64,000 nucleotides of DNA from a virus, in the IMG/VR virus record IMGVR_UViG_3300005532_000006, positions 1 through 64,000 of that record. One strand, given 5' to 3'. Below the pieces are notes generated by a model. It had not been told where the DNA came from. It ran no database searches and saw nothing but the letters and a program-made list of their open reading frames with translations. Positions 12,400 through 19,842 of the stretch are shown piece by piece. Within the stretch, counting starts at the first letter, position 1; the number at the start of each line of letters is the position of its first letter. Made by a program: the position numbers and the translations under genes.

Positions 12400-12642
12400 T
12401 CAGTCATAGCAGCAGCACGAACCGTCGCACCGCTCAGGCACGAGGCCGCAAGGGCATCGCGCAACCGCGGCGTCGGCATCCTTCTTCCGGTCAGCCGCAG
12501 AATATTCGACCGTTCCCGCGCCGCCGCAATCCGGGCAGAGTTGCGGAAAGCGGTCGAAGGCCGGGCGTTGCGGATCGGCCGCGCGCGGCACCAGCCCATC
12601 CCGGCACGCCGGGTTCGGGCATCTGGTCCGCGCCGCGCGCAT
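12400..12642 (-). CDS. Cys-rich zinc-binding small protein
   Basis: 80 aa from ATG at 12642. Twelve Cys are grouped as CPNPAC, CPDCGGAG (a DnaJ-like CxxCxGxG half-site) and a Cys-rich tail CPCGLVPERCDGSCCCYD. This is a likely zinc-binding fold. It lies 16 bases downstream of the membrane protein gene and upstream of the terminator, so it ends that transcript. No known family name is recognised; a role in protein folding or nucleic-acid binding is only a guess. Confidence 0.6.
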   Translation of the reverse strand: MRAARTRCPNPACRDGLVPRAADPQRPAFDRFPQLCPDCGGAGTVEYSAADRKKDADAAVARCPCGLVPERCDGSCCCYD

Positions 12643-12658
12643 TTGAGTAATGCCGGCG

Positions 12659-13162
12659 CTAGGCGACGGTCCCTACCGCAGGTGCCGGTTCTGCGGCGGG
12701 CGCGGGCGGCACCGCAGGTACTGCAGGTGCGGCAGCGGTCGCATCACGCGGCACGATCATTCCCATCGCCTTGAGCGTCTCGATGATCATCGCAACGCGC
12801 TGCGCATCGGGGATCAGCGAAACCCCGGCCTCGGCGATCTTGACCGGCTGCAGCACTTTCGGTGCCTGCATGACGGCCTTGGCCTCGGCGGCAATGTCCT
12901 TCGCCACCGTGACCAGATTGTCGGCGATCGCGTGCGCCGCCTTGATCCTGTCTTCGGACAGCGGCGACGGGATGCCCTTATCCTTGGCGAGCGCCGACCA
13001 GATGCCGCCGGCTTTTTCGATCCAGGCATAGACCTTGCCCCATGTCGTGGCCGGATCGGGCGTGCCGGTCAGGTTGACGTAGGCCTCGGCGGCGCACCGC
13101 ACCAGCAGGAGGGCAAACGGCAGATACCAATGCGCGGCGAGCCACGCGGAAGCGGCGTCCAT
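12659..13162 (-). CDS. Membrane-anchored protein of the lysis region, unknown
   Basis: 167 aa from ATG at 13162 with AAAGGA upstream. One membrane segment (about residues 10-28, AHWYLPFALLLVRCAAEAYV) is followed by a long amphipathic helical region and a Pro/Ala-rich C-terminal tail. It lies between a permuted papain-like hydrolase and a Cys-rich protein, near the endolysin gene, so a holin- or spanin-like role is conceivable. The single early membrane span and long tail do not match a specific holin class. Confidence 0.65.
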   Translation of the reverse strand: MDAASAWLAAHWYLPFALLLVRCAAEAYVNLTGTPDPATTWGKVYAWIEKAGGIWSALAKDKGIPSPLSEDRIKAAHAIADNLVTVAKDIAAEAKAVMQAPKVLQPVKIAEAGVSLIPDAQRVAMIIETLKAMGMIVPRDATAAAPAVPAVPPAPAAEPAPAVGTVA

Positions 13163-13195
13163 GGCGGCGTCCTTTCGGGTTAGGGAGGGAGGAGT

Positions 13196-13678
13196 TCAGG
13201 CGGCGATCGGCACCAGCATGCTCAGCGCGAGCAGCAGATCGTCAGGGTCGATCTTGTTGACCTGGCAGCAGAGGGGCCGCGCGAAGACGCCTGCGGCCTC
13301 GAGTGCGGCAGCGATCAACTCCGAGCAGAACCAACTGTCGTCGGCGCGCCAGTCGCGGCCGGAGGCAAAGCCCAGGATGGCGGAGATATCGTAAGGCTTG
13401 CCGAGCTGATCGCGCAGATAGCGGTAGAACCACTGTTCCCGCGGCCACGGCACCGGGATATCGACGACGAGACGACGGCTGAACACGGCATAGTCGGGCG
13501 GCCGTATCTGCACTCCCCGACCGTAGGGGCCTCGCCAGCGTGCCCCAAGGAGCCAGCCTTGCCGCGGGCCGGTGTCGCGCATTATCGCATCGACATGGGT
13601 GAAGGGCCCGAGGTGGCCAAACCAGCGGATCAGCGCCGAACTGAGGCCGCGCTGCGTCGAGAACTGGAGGCGGATCAT
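13196..13678 (-). CDS. Permuted NlpC/P60-like (YiiX/YebB) cysteine hydrolase
   Basis: 160 aa from ATG at 13678. It has the permuted papain-like layout: an early His motif FTHVDAIM near residue 26 and a late catalytic Cys in SWFCSELIAAALEAAG near residue 120. Such enzymes cleave peptide or ester bonds in peptidoglycan or lipids. Lying between the endolysin and the membrane protein, it fits a lysis or cell-wall role. There is no signal peptide. Substrate is unassigned. Confidence 0.8.
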   Translation of the reverse strand: MIRLQFSTQRGLSSALIRWFGHLGPFTHVDAIMRDTGPRQGWLLGARWRGPYGRGVQIRPPDYAVFSRRLVVDIPVPWPREQWFYRYLRDQLGKPYDISAILGFASGRDWRADDSWFCSELIAAALEAAGVFARPLCCQVNKIDPDDLLLALSMLVPIAA

Positions 13679-13838
13679 GTCGAGCCTCCAGTCGCGGGAG
13701 TGCCAAGGCCGCCCCGGAGCGGTGTTCAGGTTAGTTTGGCGTCGGCGCCGATGTCGGGTGACGCCTGCCGCACCTATTTGCGCTTTGTCTTGTCCCGCGC
13801 GAACATGTCGAGCGGATCGAGCCGAAAGGATGGCGAGT

Positions 13839-14048
13839 ATGGAACGAGAGAGCGAGACAACTTCAACCACCGAGATAGAGGTTACGCCGGAGATGATTGA
13901 GGCCGGCGTCCGCGTGCTCGATGAGTTTTTCGACTACGCCGATGACTTCATAGCAAAGAAGGTATTTTGCGCAATGATCGCCAAATCGCGGCGGGAACCC
14001 AAAGAGGCCGCCCCGGCTCAGGCCACTGGTTTACCACATGCACTCTGA
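13839..14048 (+). CDS. Small conserved hypothetical protein
   Basis: 69 aa on the plus strand. ATG at 13839 was chosen because AAAGGA sits 8 bases upstream; another ATG lies at 13830. The core VTPEMIEAGVRVLDEFF, followed by an acidic/aromatic stretch and a helix, matches a small protein family often seen in alphaproteobacterial genomes and phages, without known function. It is a single rightward gene inside the leftward lysis region. Confidence 0.65.
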   Translation: MERESETTSTTEIEVTPEMIEAGVRVLDEFFDYADDFIAKKVFCAMIAKSRREPKEAAPAQATGLPHAL

Positions 14049-14201
14049 CAGCTAAGCCACCCCCGCCGCGGTCGCGGTGGCGGTCAGTCTGCCGGCATCG
14101 ACGACGCAGGGGCAGTCGCCGCCGATGATCTGCATCTGGGCAGGCCGGCTCTGCCGCCGCCACCACCATCGCGAGCGCAGCGGCGAGATGGCGGGTCATT
14201 T

Positions 14202-14759
14202 TCAGGCGAACTCGCCCGAGGCTTTGAACTGCTGATAAAGCTGCGTCTTGCGCCGCCGCATGTCCGGCGTGTTCCAGCCGACGCAGGCGAGCATCATGTT
14301 GAACCCGCCGCCGTGGTAGCGCGCCTTGATGTAGGCGACGGCCGTCTCGGCGCCGATGACAGGATCGTTGACGAGATCGGGATTGCCGACGAGGTCCTGG
14401 CCGATGGCCTTGCCGATCGCGTCGTAATTGCCGCGGAAGGTCAGTTGGAACGGCCCCCGGCCGCGGTAGGTGTAGCCGTCATCGGTGCCCGGTCGGTTGC
14501 CGTAGCGGCCCCCATAGACGGCATCGAAGAACTCGCGGTCGTCGGCTTTCAGCGCATTGAGCGCCGCGTCGTCGGCCGGCACCCGGGTGCCGAAAATCTG
14601 CCGGATGCGGACGTTCGGCGTGTGCGCGTAGCTCATCTCGGTCTGCGGCGCGAACCCGCTCTCGCCGCCGGCAATCGCCGCGATCATCGCGCGCTCATCG
14701 GGATCGGTGATGCCGGCCTTGGTCATCGCCGCGATCAGCGCCGCCTTCATATCGGCCAT
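14202..14759 (-). CDS. Endolysin, glycoside hydrolase family 19-like
   Basis: 185 aa from ATG at 14759. The GH19 chitinase/lysozyme core is clear: an early helix with the catalytic Glu in IAGGESGF near residue 30, the hallmark YRGRGPFQLTFRGNY near residues 95-110, and a later YIKARYHGGGFNMMLACVGW. GH19 phage endolysins cut the glycan strand of peptidoglycan. There is no signal peptide, so a holin or pinholin is needed. The gene with a C-terminal membrane span immediately upstream (14768-15181) is the best holin candidate here. Confidence 0.93.
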   Translation of the reverse strand: MADMKAALIAAMTKAGITDPDERAMIAAIAGGESGFAPQTEMSYAHTPNVRIRQIFGTRVPADDAALNALKADDREFFDAVYGGRYGNRPGTDDGYTYRGRGPFQLTFRGNYDAIGKAIGQDLVGNPDLVNDPVIGAETAVAYIKARYHGGGFNMMLACVGWNTPDMRRRKTQLYQQFKASGEFA

Positions 14760-14767
14760 GGCGCCAC

Positions 14768-15181
14768 CTAGCGGTTGTGGAACATCTGCGCCAGGACCCC
14801 ACCGCCAGTGAGCAGCGACACCGTCCAATGCACCCAGCGCTCCCAGCGCATCGCGGCCTTCTCGACGCCGCTGTCGCGGCCGCGCATTGCCGCCAGCTCA
14901 TCCTTCATCTCGCCGATTTTGGTATCGACGCCCTCGACCTTGGTTTCGAGGCGCGACAAACGGCCGTCGACGCCGGCCTGGGCATGGCTCAGCGTCTCCT
15001 TCTGGACCTCGTTGCGTTCGGTCATGCGCTCGAGGAGGCGTTGCTCGCTCGCCTTCAGGTCCTCACGGAAATCTTCTCGCAGGCGTGAAAGCGATGCGAC
15101 GATGCCCTCGACGTGGCCGCGCAGGGCGCCGATCTGCTGATGCACCGCGGGCGATCCCCGCGACTGGGTCGCGTTCGTCAT
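14768..15181 (-). CDS. Coiled-coil protein with C-terminal membrane segment (holin candidate)
   Basis: 137 aa from ATG at 15181. Residues about 18-105 form a long Glu/Arg/Lys/Leu coiled coil (VEGIVASLSRLREDFRED, then SRLETKVEGVDTKIGEM); the C-terminus has one hydrophobic segment, WTVSLLTGGGVLAQMF. This layout matches DUF1515-type phage proteins next to endolysins. It ends 8 bases upstream of the endolysin start, consistent with a lysis partner. Holin function is inferred from position and topology only. Confidence 0.72.
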   Translation of the reverse strand: MTNATQSRGSPAVHQQIGALRGHVEGIVASLSRLREDFREDLKASEQRLLERMTERNEVQKETLSHAQAGVDGRLSRLETKVEGVDTKIGEMKDELAAMRGRDSGVEKAAMRWERWVHWTVSLLTGGGVLAQMFHNR

Positions 15182-15199
15182 CGTGTTCTTACCTCAAGG

Positions 15200-15880
15200 C
15201 TATCTTGCCAAGGGCGCGCTCTGCCGCCGCCGCGGCGCAGGTTTCTGGTGCTGCCCCTTGGCAACGAGATGCTCGCGCGTCAGCCGGATCGTCGCGCGGC
15301 GCAATTCATAGGGGTTGGTGTAAACCGTCAGGGTGTTGTTCTGCGCCCGGTACCGAGGGCCGCCGGGGCGGCCGTCGAGCACGAAAGTGCCCTCGCCGGA
15401 GGCCGACCAGTTCGTCGAGCCTTCCCATCCGACGACGCCGTCGATAACGCCGCCCTTGGTGTGGCTGATCTGGTGCGTCGCGCTCTGGCCGATCGCAAAA
15501 TGCGTGTCGAACTCGGCGAGCGCCTGCTTGCGGTCGGCTTCGAGGAGCTGCCGTTCGTGGACCCCGCCCGCCTGGCTTTTGTCCAGCGTCACCATGACCA
15601 GCACGGACGGGTCCATGACGAGCCGCATGACGAGGTCGTTGAGAGCCTCGTCCGCGTAGCCGAACATGTTCATGACCAGCGACTGGCGGGCCCGCGACAG
15701 CAGGTGCGCGAGGATGCCGTGCACGTCGTCGCAGCCGACGTAGAAGGTGCGGAACTCGGGATTGGCGTCGCGCGGAAACGATTTCTCGGCGCAGAACGGC
15801 GCCAGGTGGTCCAAGCTGAAGCCGTGCAGACTCGGCGGCGGCACATCTGCCACCGTCGCCGCGGCCGGGGTGCGGGTCAT
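15200..15880 (-). CDS. Phospholipase D-like (HKD) domain protein
   Basis: 226 aa from ATG at 15880. One complete HKD motif, HTKGGVIDG with GSTNWS following at the proper spacing (about residues 138-160), defines the PLD superfamily. Only one motif per chain implies a dimer, as in the Nuc/BfiI type nucleases. The N-terminal part has HGILAHLLSRARQSLVMNMFGYAD, the usual strand-helix before the active site. It could be a nuclease, a phospholipase or a transphosphatidylase; single-motif family members are mostly nucleases. It lies among secreted proteins but has no signal peptide. Confidence 0.88.
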   Translation of the reverse strand: MTRTPAAATVADVPPPSLHGFSLDHLAPFCAEKSFPRDANPEFRTFYVGCDDVHGILAHLLSRARQSLVMNMFGYADEALNDLVMRLVMDPSVLVMVTLDKSQAGGVHERQLLEADRKQALAEFDTHFAIGQSATHQISHTKGGVIDGVVGWEGSTNWSASGEGTFVLDGRPGGPRYRAQNNTLTVYTNPYELRRATIRLTREHLVAKGQHQKPAPRRRQSAPLAR

Positions 15881-15908
15881 TTTGCCGCTCGCAGGAAGGT
15901 CCGGCGCG

Positions 15909-16628
15909 TCAGGACACGACAGCGCATGACGCCACCAAAGCTGGCGACCCGGTGATCCGGCCGGCGCGGCGGTAGCTGCGGCCGATGGAGCGGATCGCGC
16001 GCCCGCTCAGCGAGCCATCCGCGAGCCGGGCCATCGTCGACTTCCACACGCCGTTCTCGAAGAACAGGCTGTAGCCGCCGGGGCGCAGGCTGGGGCATCC
16101 CGCCGTCAGCAGCCCGCGATGGTCGAAGCGCGCGTCGCCGCTGGGGTTGGGCAGGCCGAAGTAGCGTGGCGTCACGAAGTTGCTGACCTGCACGCCGCCG
16201 ATCGCGTAGCCGTCGCTGTCTGCCTCGACCGGATCGGCGATCTCGACCGCGTAACCGACCGGGCCGAGCTGAACCATGCGCTCGGTCGTCGGGTCCACCA
16301 GCATCTCGCACAGCTCGTGGCTGAGGGTGACGCTGAGCATGGCGCCGTACTTGGCGTCATCGGCCGCGAAGACCCTGGCTTCGGGCAGCGGTCCGCCGGC
16401 GGTATCGTGATAGCCGAGATCGCCCGCCTGATCGGAGCGATCCATGACCCAGATCGGCCAGTGCGTCGGTTCGGGCTGCGCGCCGGCGCCGACGAAATGC
16501 AGCGTCGCGGTGACGCCCCACCACGGGGCGAGGTCGCGCGTCACCTGGATTTGCAGTGCCGGCAGCATCGCCGACAGCAGCGCGTCGGTCGCTACCGTGC
16601 TGCGGTTGACGATCGCGATATCGGTCAT
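15909..16628 (-). CDS. Putative metallopeptidase-like protein
   Basis: 239 aa from ATG at 16628, overlapping the lipoprotein stop by ATGA. A helix TLSHELCEMLVDPTTE near residue 120 has His-Glu-x-x-Glu, similar to but not identical with the HExxH zinc-binding helix. It is followed by VEIADPVEADSDGY and a loop-rich region with PSLRPGGYSLFFENGVW. The family is found as uncharacterised proteins in alphaproteobacteria and phages. Peptidase activity is inferred only from the helix. It is probably co-translated with the upstream lipoprotein. Confidence 0.68.
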   Translation of the reverse strand: MTDIAIVNRSTVATDALLSAMLPALQIQVTRDLAPWWGVTATLHFVGAGAQPEPTHWPIWVMDRSDQAGDLGYHDTAGGPLPEARVFAADDAKYGAMLSVTLSHELCEMLVDPTTERMVQLGPVGYAVEIADPVEADSDGYAIGGVQVSNFVTPRYFGLPNPSGDARFDHRGLLTAGCPSLRPGGYSLFFENGVWKSTMARLADGSLSGRAIRSIGRSYRRAGRITGSPALVASCAVVS

Positions 16629-17128
16629 TGCCCGGCCGCCTTCCGTGCCGCCGCCTGCTGCGCCGCGACGGCCTGCGCCGGCTTGGTCAGCCCGGAGAGG
16701 TCGTTGGCGTAGGTGACGAGCGTCTGTATCTGCGTCGCGCTCGGCAGCGTCCCCGCGGTCGCGAGGGCGCAGGTATCCTGGATCGCGACATAGCCGATGT
16801 TGTCCGCCGTCATGACCGCGCTCGGCAGTTGCGGCGCCAGCACCAAGGCAAGCTGCACGAGGCTGTGCACGGTGTTGTCGAAGCCGCACATCGCCTTCAC
16901 GTCGTCGACCCCGATCCCGAGCTTGGCGTTTACCTTCTGGATCGCCGCCTGGGCCTTCGGGGCGAGGCCGTTCAGCCAGGCCAGGACGCCCTGGCCGGAT
17001 GGGGATTGCGCCAATTGCTGGGCGATCTGCTCGTACGACAGAACGTCGTTCTTCCCGGTCTGCGAGAGTGTGCAGGCGGCGGCCATCAGGGCGAGCGCCA
17101 GCGGCGCCACCTTCAGCAGCTTGGTCAT
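16625..17128 (-). CDS. Lipoprotein of unknown function
   Basis: 167 aa from ATG at 17128. A typical lipoprotein signal: positive MTKLLK, hydrophobic APLALALMAAAC with the lipobox Cys near residue 19. The mature part is helical with Ala/Gln-rich stretches and a conserved-looking DVKAMCGFDNTVHSL. The next gene starts within its stop codon (ATGA). A phage lipoprotein here may modify the host envelope, for example in superinfection exclusion or as a spanin outer component, but no motif proves this. Confidence 0.7.
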   Translation of the reverse strand: MTKLLKVAPLALALMAAACTLSQTGKNDVLSYEQIAQQLAQSPSGQGVLAWLNGLAPKAQAAIQKVNAKLGIGVDDVKAMCGFDNTVHSLVQLALVLAPQLPSAVMTADNIGYVAIQDTCALATAGTLPSATQIQTLVTYANDLSGLTKPAQAVAAQQAAARKAAGQ

Positions 17129-17171
17129 CGAGGCGTCTCCTTGGGAAATCGTCGGCGGGCGACGGCGTTTG

Positions 17172-17681
17172 CTACGCGGGCGGCTGCCCCGCCAGGATCG
17201 CGGCTTCGCGCGCGCCGGTCAGCAGCGCGGCCGCGACGAGCGCGTCGAGTCCGGCCTTAGTCTTCGCCGCAGCAAGGTCGATGCTGTCGGCCGCCTCGGC
17301 GGTGATCAGCCAAACATTGACGGCATCGTTGGTTCGGGCGGCACCTGAGATCGCCACCAGCTCCGCTGTCGTGAACAGCGACAGAAAGACCGAGCGCGAG
17401 ACGATCTTCGTCACCGGCGCGGCCGGTGCGGGCACGGGTTGGTTGCCCGCCGCAAGCCACTCCTGGTAGCAGCGCCACATCGGGTTGTCGGGTGCGTTCG
17501 GGATGACTGCTCCGGTCGCGAGAAACACGACGGCGCCTTGCGCGGTCGCCTGGTATGCGCCGGCCCCCGGATGGGCTTCGCACGGCCCCGGCGGCAGCGG
17601 CGCCTGCGGTGTTGCGGGAGCCTGCGCAGCCGCGGGAGACCCCAGCAGCACGAGCGCCACGAGCGGGGCAAGCCGTTTCAT
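17172..17681 (-). CDS. Secreted protein of unknown function
   Basis: 169 aa from ATG at 17681. The signal peptide is clear (MKRLAPLVALVLLGSPAAAQA). A Pro-rich linker and two Cys follow, then a C-terminal helical domain with SRSVFLSLFTTAELVAISGA, a DSIDLAAAKTKAGL repeat-like section and ILAG. This helical domain occurs in alphaproteobacterial phage proteins near tail fibres; its function is not known to me. The gene lies 17 bases after the GHL-like glycosidase gene. Confidence 0.65.
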   Translation of the reverse strand: MKRLAPLVALVLLGSPAAAQAPATPQAPLPPGPCEAHPGAGAYQATAQGAVVFLATGAVIPNAPDNPMWRCYQEWLAAGNQPVPAPAAPVTKIVSRSVFLSLFTTAELVAISGAARTNDAVNVWLITAEAADSIDLAAAKTKAGLDALVAAALLTGAREAAILAGQPPA

Positions 17682-17698
17682 CGTCGCGCGCTCCCGTC

Positions 17699-19024
17699 TC
17701 AGTGCACCGCGACCGAGCCGTTGGCGGCCGGCGGCGAGGTCATCAGCACCAGCCCAGTCCCCGGCTGCATCGTGATCGTGCCGGTCATTCGCAACCCGTT
17801 CATCCGCCAGTAGACGGTCGAGCCGAGATTGTAGGTGGCAACCGCGCCGCCCGGAGGGTTGACCAGGACCAGGGCGTTGGCGAACTGGCGGCTGTAGATG
17901 CCGCCGCTGACGGAATAGGGTCCCTGCGCCGGGCCGTGGTTCAGATACCACCACGGCGAGAGGCCATAGTCCTCGTACTGCGCGACGTGGTAGGCCGACA
18001 GCGCGAGATAGGTATGGTTGCCCTTGATCAGCATGTCGCTGGCGATGACGAATTCCAGCGCTTCCGCGCCCGGTTGCGACGGCGCCGAGTGGCAGTTGCC
18101 GCCGCCGCCGCCGGCGATGTCGGTCATGTAGTTGTTATCGACATAGCCGGGAATGCTGAGGGTCGCGAGCACCGCGAACAGGATCTGCCAGTAATTGTCC
18201 TGCGTATCCCAGGGGCCGCAGGCGAACCACCAGCCGTCTTCGTTGAACCAGACATCGAGCTGCTTCGCGATGGTCACGACATCGCTGGCGTGCTGCGCCG
18301 AAAAGCCCAAATTGCCCATCAGGCAGGTATTGGGATTGACCCCTTCGATGGCCACCCGCACCGTCTGCACCCAAGAAGCGACATCGGCGACGTACTGCGG
18401 ATCGCCGGCCCCGCCGGTGAATCGCTGCGTGAAGGTGCCACCGCCGCCCTCGCAGGTCGTGCCGGCAGAGAGCGCCACCGAGCAGGTGCCATAGTAGCCC
18501 CAGGTATTGACCGCATCGAGATTATCGAGCGAGATCGAGTTGTAGCCGTAGCGGACCTCGCTCAGGATATAGGCGAGCTCGACCTGCTGGCACTCCGATT
18601 TCCAGAACGCGAACGGCACCGACGGCGCGTCGGGCGGGCCGCCGAACATGTAGGCGATCGTCTTGTGGTCGCTCTGGTAGACGATGCAGCCGGGATGGTT
18701 GGCCTGCCACCACGACAGCGAATTGCCGGGGTGGTAATCGACCGCGAACGTCGTATAGGCCGAGGACCACACTCCTTGCGGCAGGGTTGGACTCGGCGGC
18801 CCAAGGCCGTTATCCGACGCCCATGTCATGTCGCGGTTGATCAGGGCCGAGGCATCGCTCATCGCGTAATCGAAGACCTGCATGCGCCCGAGCCGGTTCG
18901 TCGTATCCGCCGGGAGCGTGCAGGCGCCCGCGACCTCGATCGGTCCGACGAGGCAGGCGAGAAATCCGAGCGCGGCGGCGATCCGCCGCCAAGCCTTACG
19001 GCCCAGAGGGCGCGTTCTCTGCAT
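17699..19024 (-). CDS. Secreted glycoside-hydrolase-like protein (GHL15-like)
   Basis: 441 aa from ATG at 19024. A signal peptide with a long basic lead (MQRTRPLGRKAWRR) ends near GPIEVAGA. The rest looks like a TIM-barrel glycosidase: VFDYAMSD near residue 50, DYHPGNSLSWWQANHPGC, then SISLDNLDAVNTWGYYG with two acidic residues positioned as catalytic candidates, and later LDVWFNEDGWWFACGPW. It resembles the hypothetical glycosyl hydrolase family 15 (GHL15). The likely job is degradation of host surface polysaccharide. A secreted rather than virion-bound enzyme would be unusual. Confidence 0.65.
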   Translation of the reverse strand: MQRTRPLGRKAWRRIAAALGFLACLVGPIEVAGACTLPADTTNRLGRMQVFDYAMSDASALINRDMTWASDNGLGPPSPTLPQGVWSSAYTTFAVDYHPGNSLSWWQANHPGCIVYQSDHKTIAYMFGGPPDAPSVPFAFWKSECQQVELAYILSEVRYGYNSISLDNLDAVNTWGYYGTCSVALSAGTTCEGGGGTFTQRFTGGAGDPQYVADVASWVQTVRVAIEGVNPNTCLMGNLGFSAQHASDVVTIAKQLDVWFNEDGWWFACGPWDTQDNYWQILFAVLATLSIPGYVDNNYMTDIAGGGGGNCHSAPSQPGAEALEFVIASDMLIKGNHTYLALSAYHVAQYEDYGLSPWWYLNHGPAQGPYSVSGGIYSRQFANALVLVNPPGGAVATYNLGSTVYWRMNGLRMTGTITMQPGTGLVLMTSPPAANGSVAVH

Positions 19025-19226
19025 CGCTGCGCTCCTTGCCGAGGTGATGGCGGATGATCTGGCAGCCGGCCGGGACGGTCTGGCCGGGGCCGAGCCGGGT
19101 CGGGGCTTGCCCGCCGCAGTGAACCCAGATTTCGACGCGGGGCGGCGTCGGCTCCGCAGCGATGGCGCGTTCGGCGACGGCGGCCAACGCCGCCGCGGCG
19201 AGCGTCATGACGATGACCCGGCGCAT
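18996..19226 (-). CDS. Small secreted protein
   Basis: 76 aa from ATG at 19226 (a GTG lies one codon upstream). The signal peptide is clear (MRRVIVMTLAAAALAAVA, cut near AIAA). The remainder has two Cys (WVHCGGQ, PAGCQII) likely to form a disulphide. It overlaps the GHL-like gene by 29 bases and shares the TGATG stop-start with the upstream gene, so all three appear to be translated in series. Confidence 0.65.
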   Translation of the reverse strand: MRRVIVMTLAAAALAAVAERAIAAEPTPPRVEIWVHCGGQAPTRLGPGQTVPAGCQIIRHHLGKERSDAENAPSGP

Positions 19227-19819
19227 CACGGATGCCCCGCGCAGTATTTGACCGACCAGGAGATGCCGTAGCGCGACCCCGCCGCCCCGCCGACGGCCTT
19301 GTAGAGCACCCAGAAGCTGCCGCCGTTGACCTCGACGGCGTGGCTCGGATCGGCATCGACGAGCAGGTTCTGACCCGGCGTCACCACGCCGCCGACGGCG
19401 GTATTCTGCGTCTCGTAGTTAAGGTAGACCGTATCGCTCGACCCGGCCGGAGGCGCCGTGGCGACCCACACCGTGAGGTCGTAGAGCCAGCCGATCCCCT
19501 CGGGCAACGTCACCGCGACGGCGCCCGAGCCGCCGCTGTAGCCGGCGAGGCCGAAATAGGCCGGGCTGGTGTCGGGGCCGAGCGGAGGCTGCATCGGGTC
19601 GGAATGACCGAAGATGGTCTGGCAGATGTTCGGAGCCGGCGCGACGCAGCTGTCCGCGAGGGTGGTCTGCGGCCCGGCGACGAGCACGTCGCCGGGATTG
19701 ACCGTGCCGGTCTGCGGGCACGGTGCGATCGACTGCGCATGGCCGAGCGGGGCAGCGAGCCACAAAAGGCCGAACGCCAGCACAACGCATTGCAGCGCCG
19801 CCCGAAGCGGTCTGTTCAT
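19226..19819 (-). CDS. Secreted beta-rich protein, possibly fibre-associated
   Basis: 197 aa from ATG at 19819. Signal peptide ending LAAPLGHAQS. The mature protein has paired Cys (APCPQTG, ADSCVAPAPNICQ) and a beta-rich C-terminal half (LYDLTVWVATAP, VNGGSFWVLYKAVGG). It has no catalytic motif. It follows the 550-aa fibre-like protein by 23 bases and probably belongs to the same surface module. Confidence 0.62.
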   Translation of the reverse strand: MNRPLRAALQCVVLAFGLLWLAAPLGHAQSIAPCPQTGTVNPGDVLVAGPQTTLADSCVAPAPNICQTIFGHSDPMQPPLGPDTSPAYFGLAGYSGGSGAVAVTLPEGIGWLYDLTVWVATAPPAGSSDTVYLNYETQNTAVGGVVTPGQNLLVDADPSHAVEVNGGSFWVLYKAVGGAAGSRYGISWSVKYCAGHP

Positions 19820-19842
19820 GCCAGGGTTTCTCCCGGTTCGGT

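Noticed and set aside
13948-14199. A small secreted protein starting MTRHLAAALAMVVAAA after the endolysin gene
   Set aside because: The signal-like start continues into an Arg/His-rich shadow frame, while a neighbouring frame (IIGGDCPCVVDAGRL) looks more natural but has no start. A frameshifted relic is possible but unproven.
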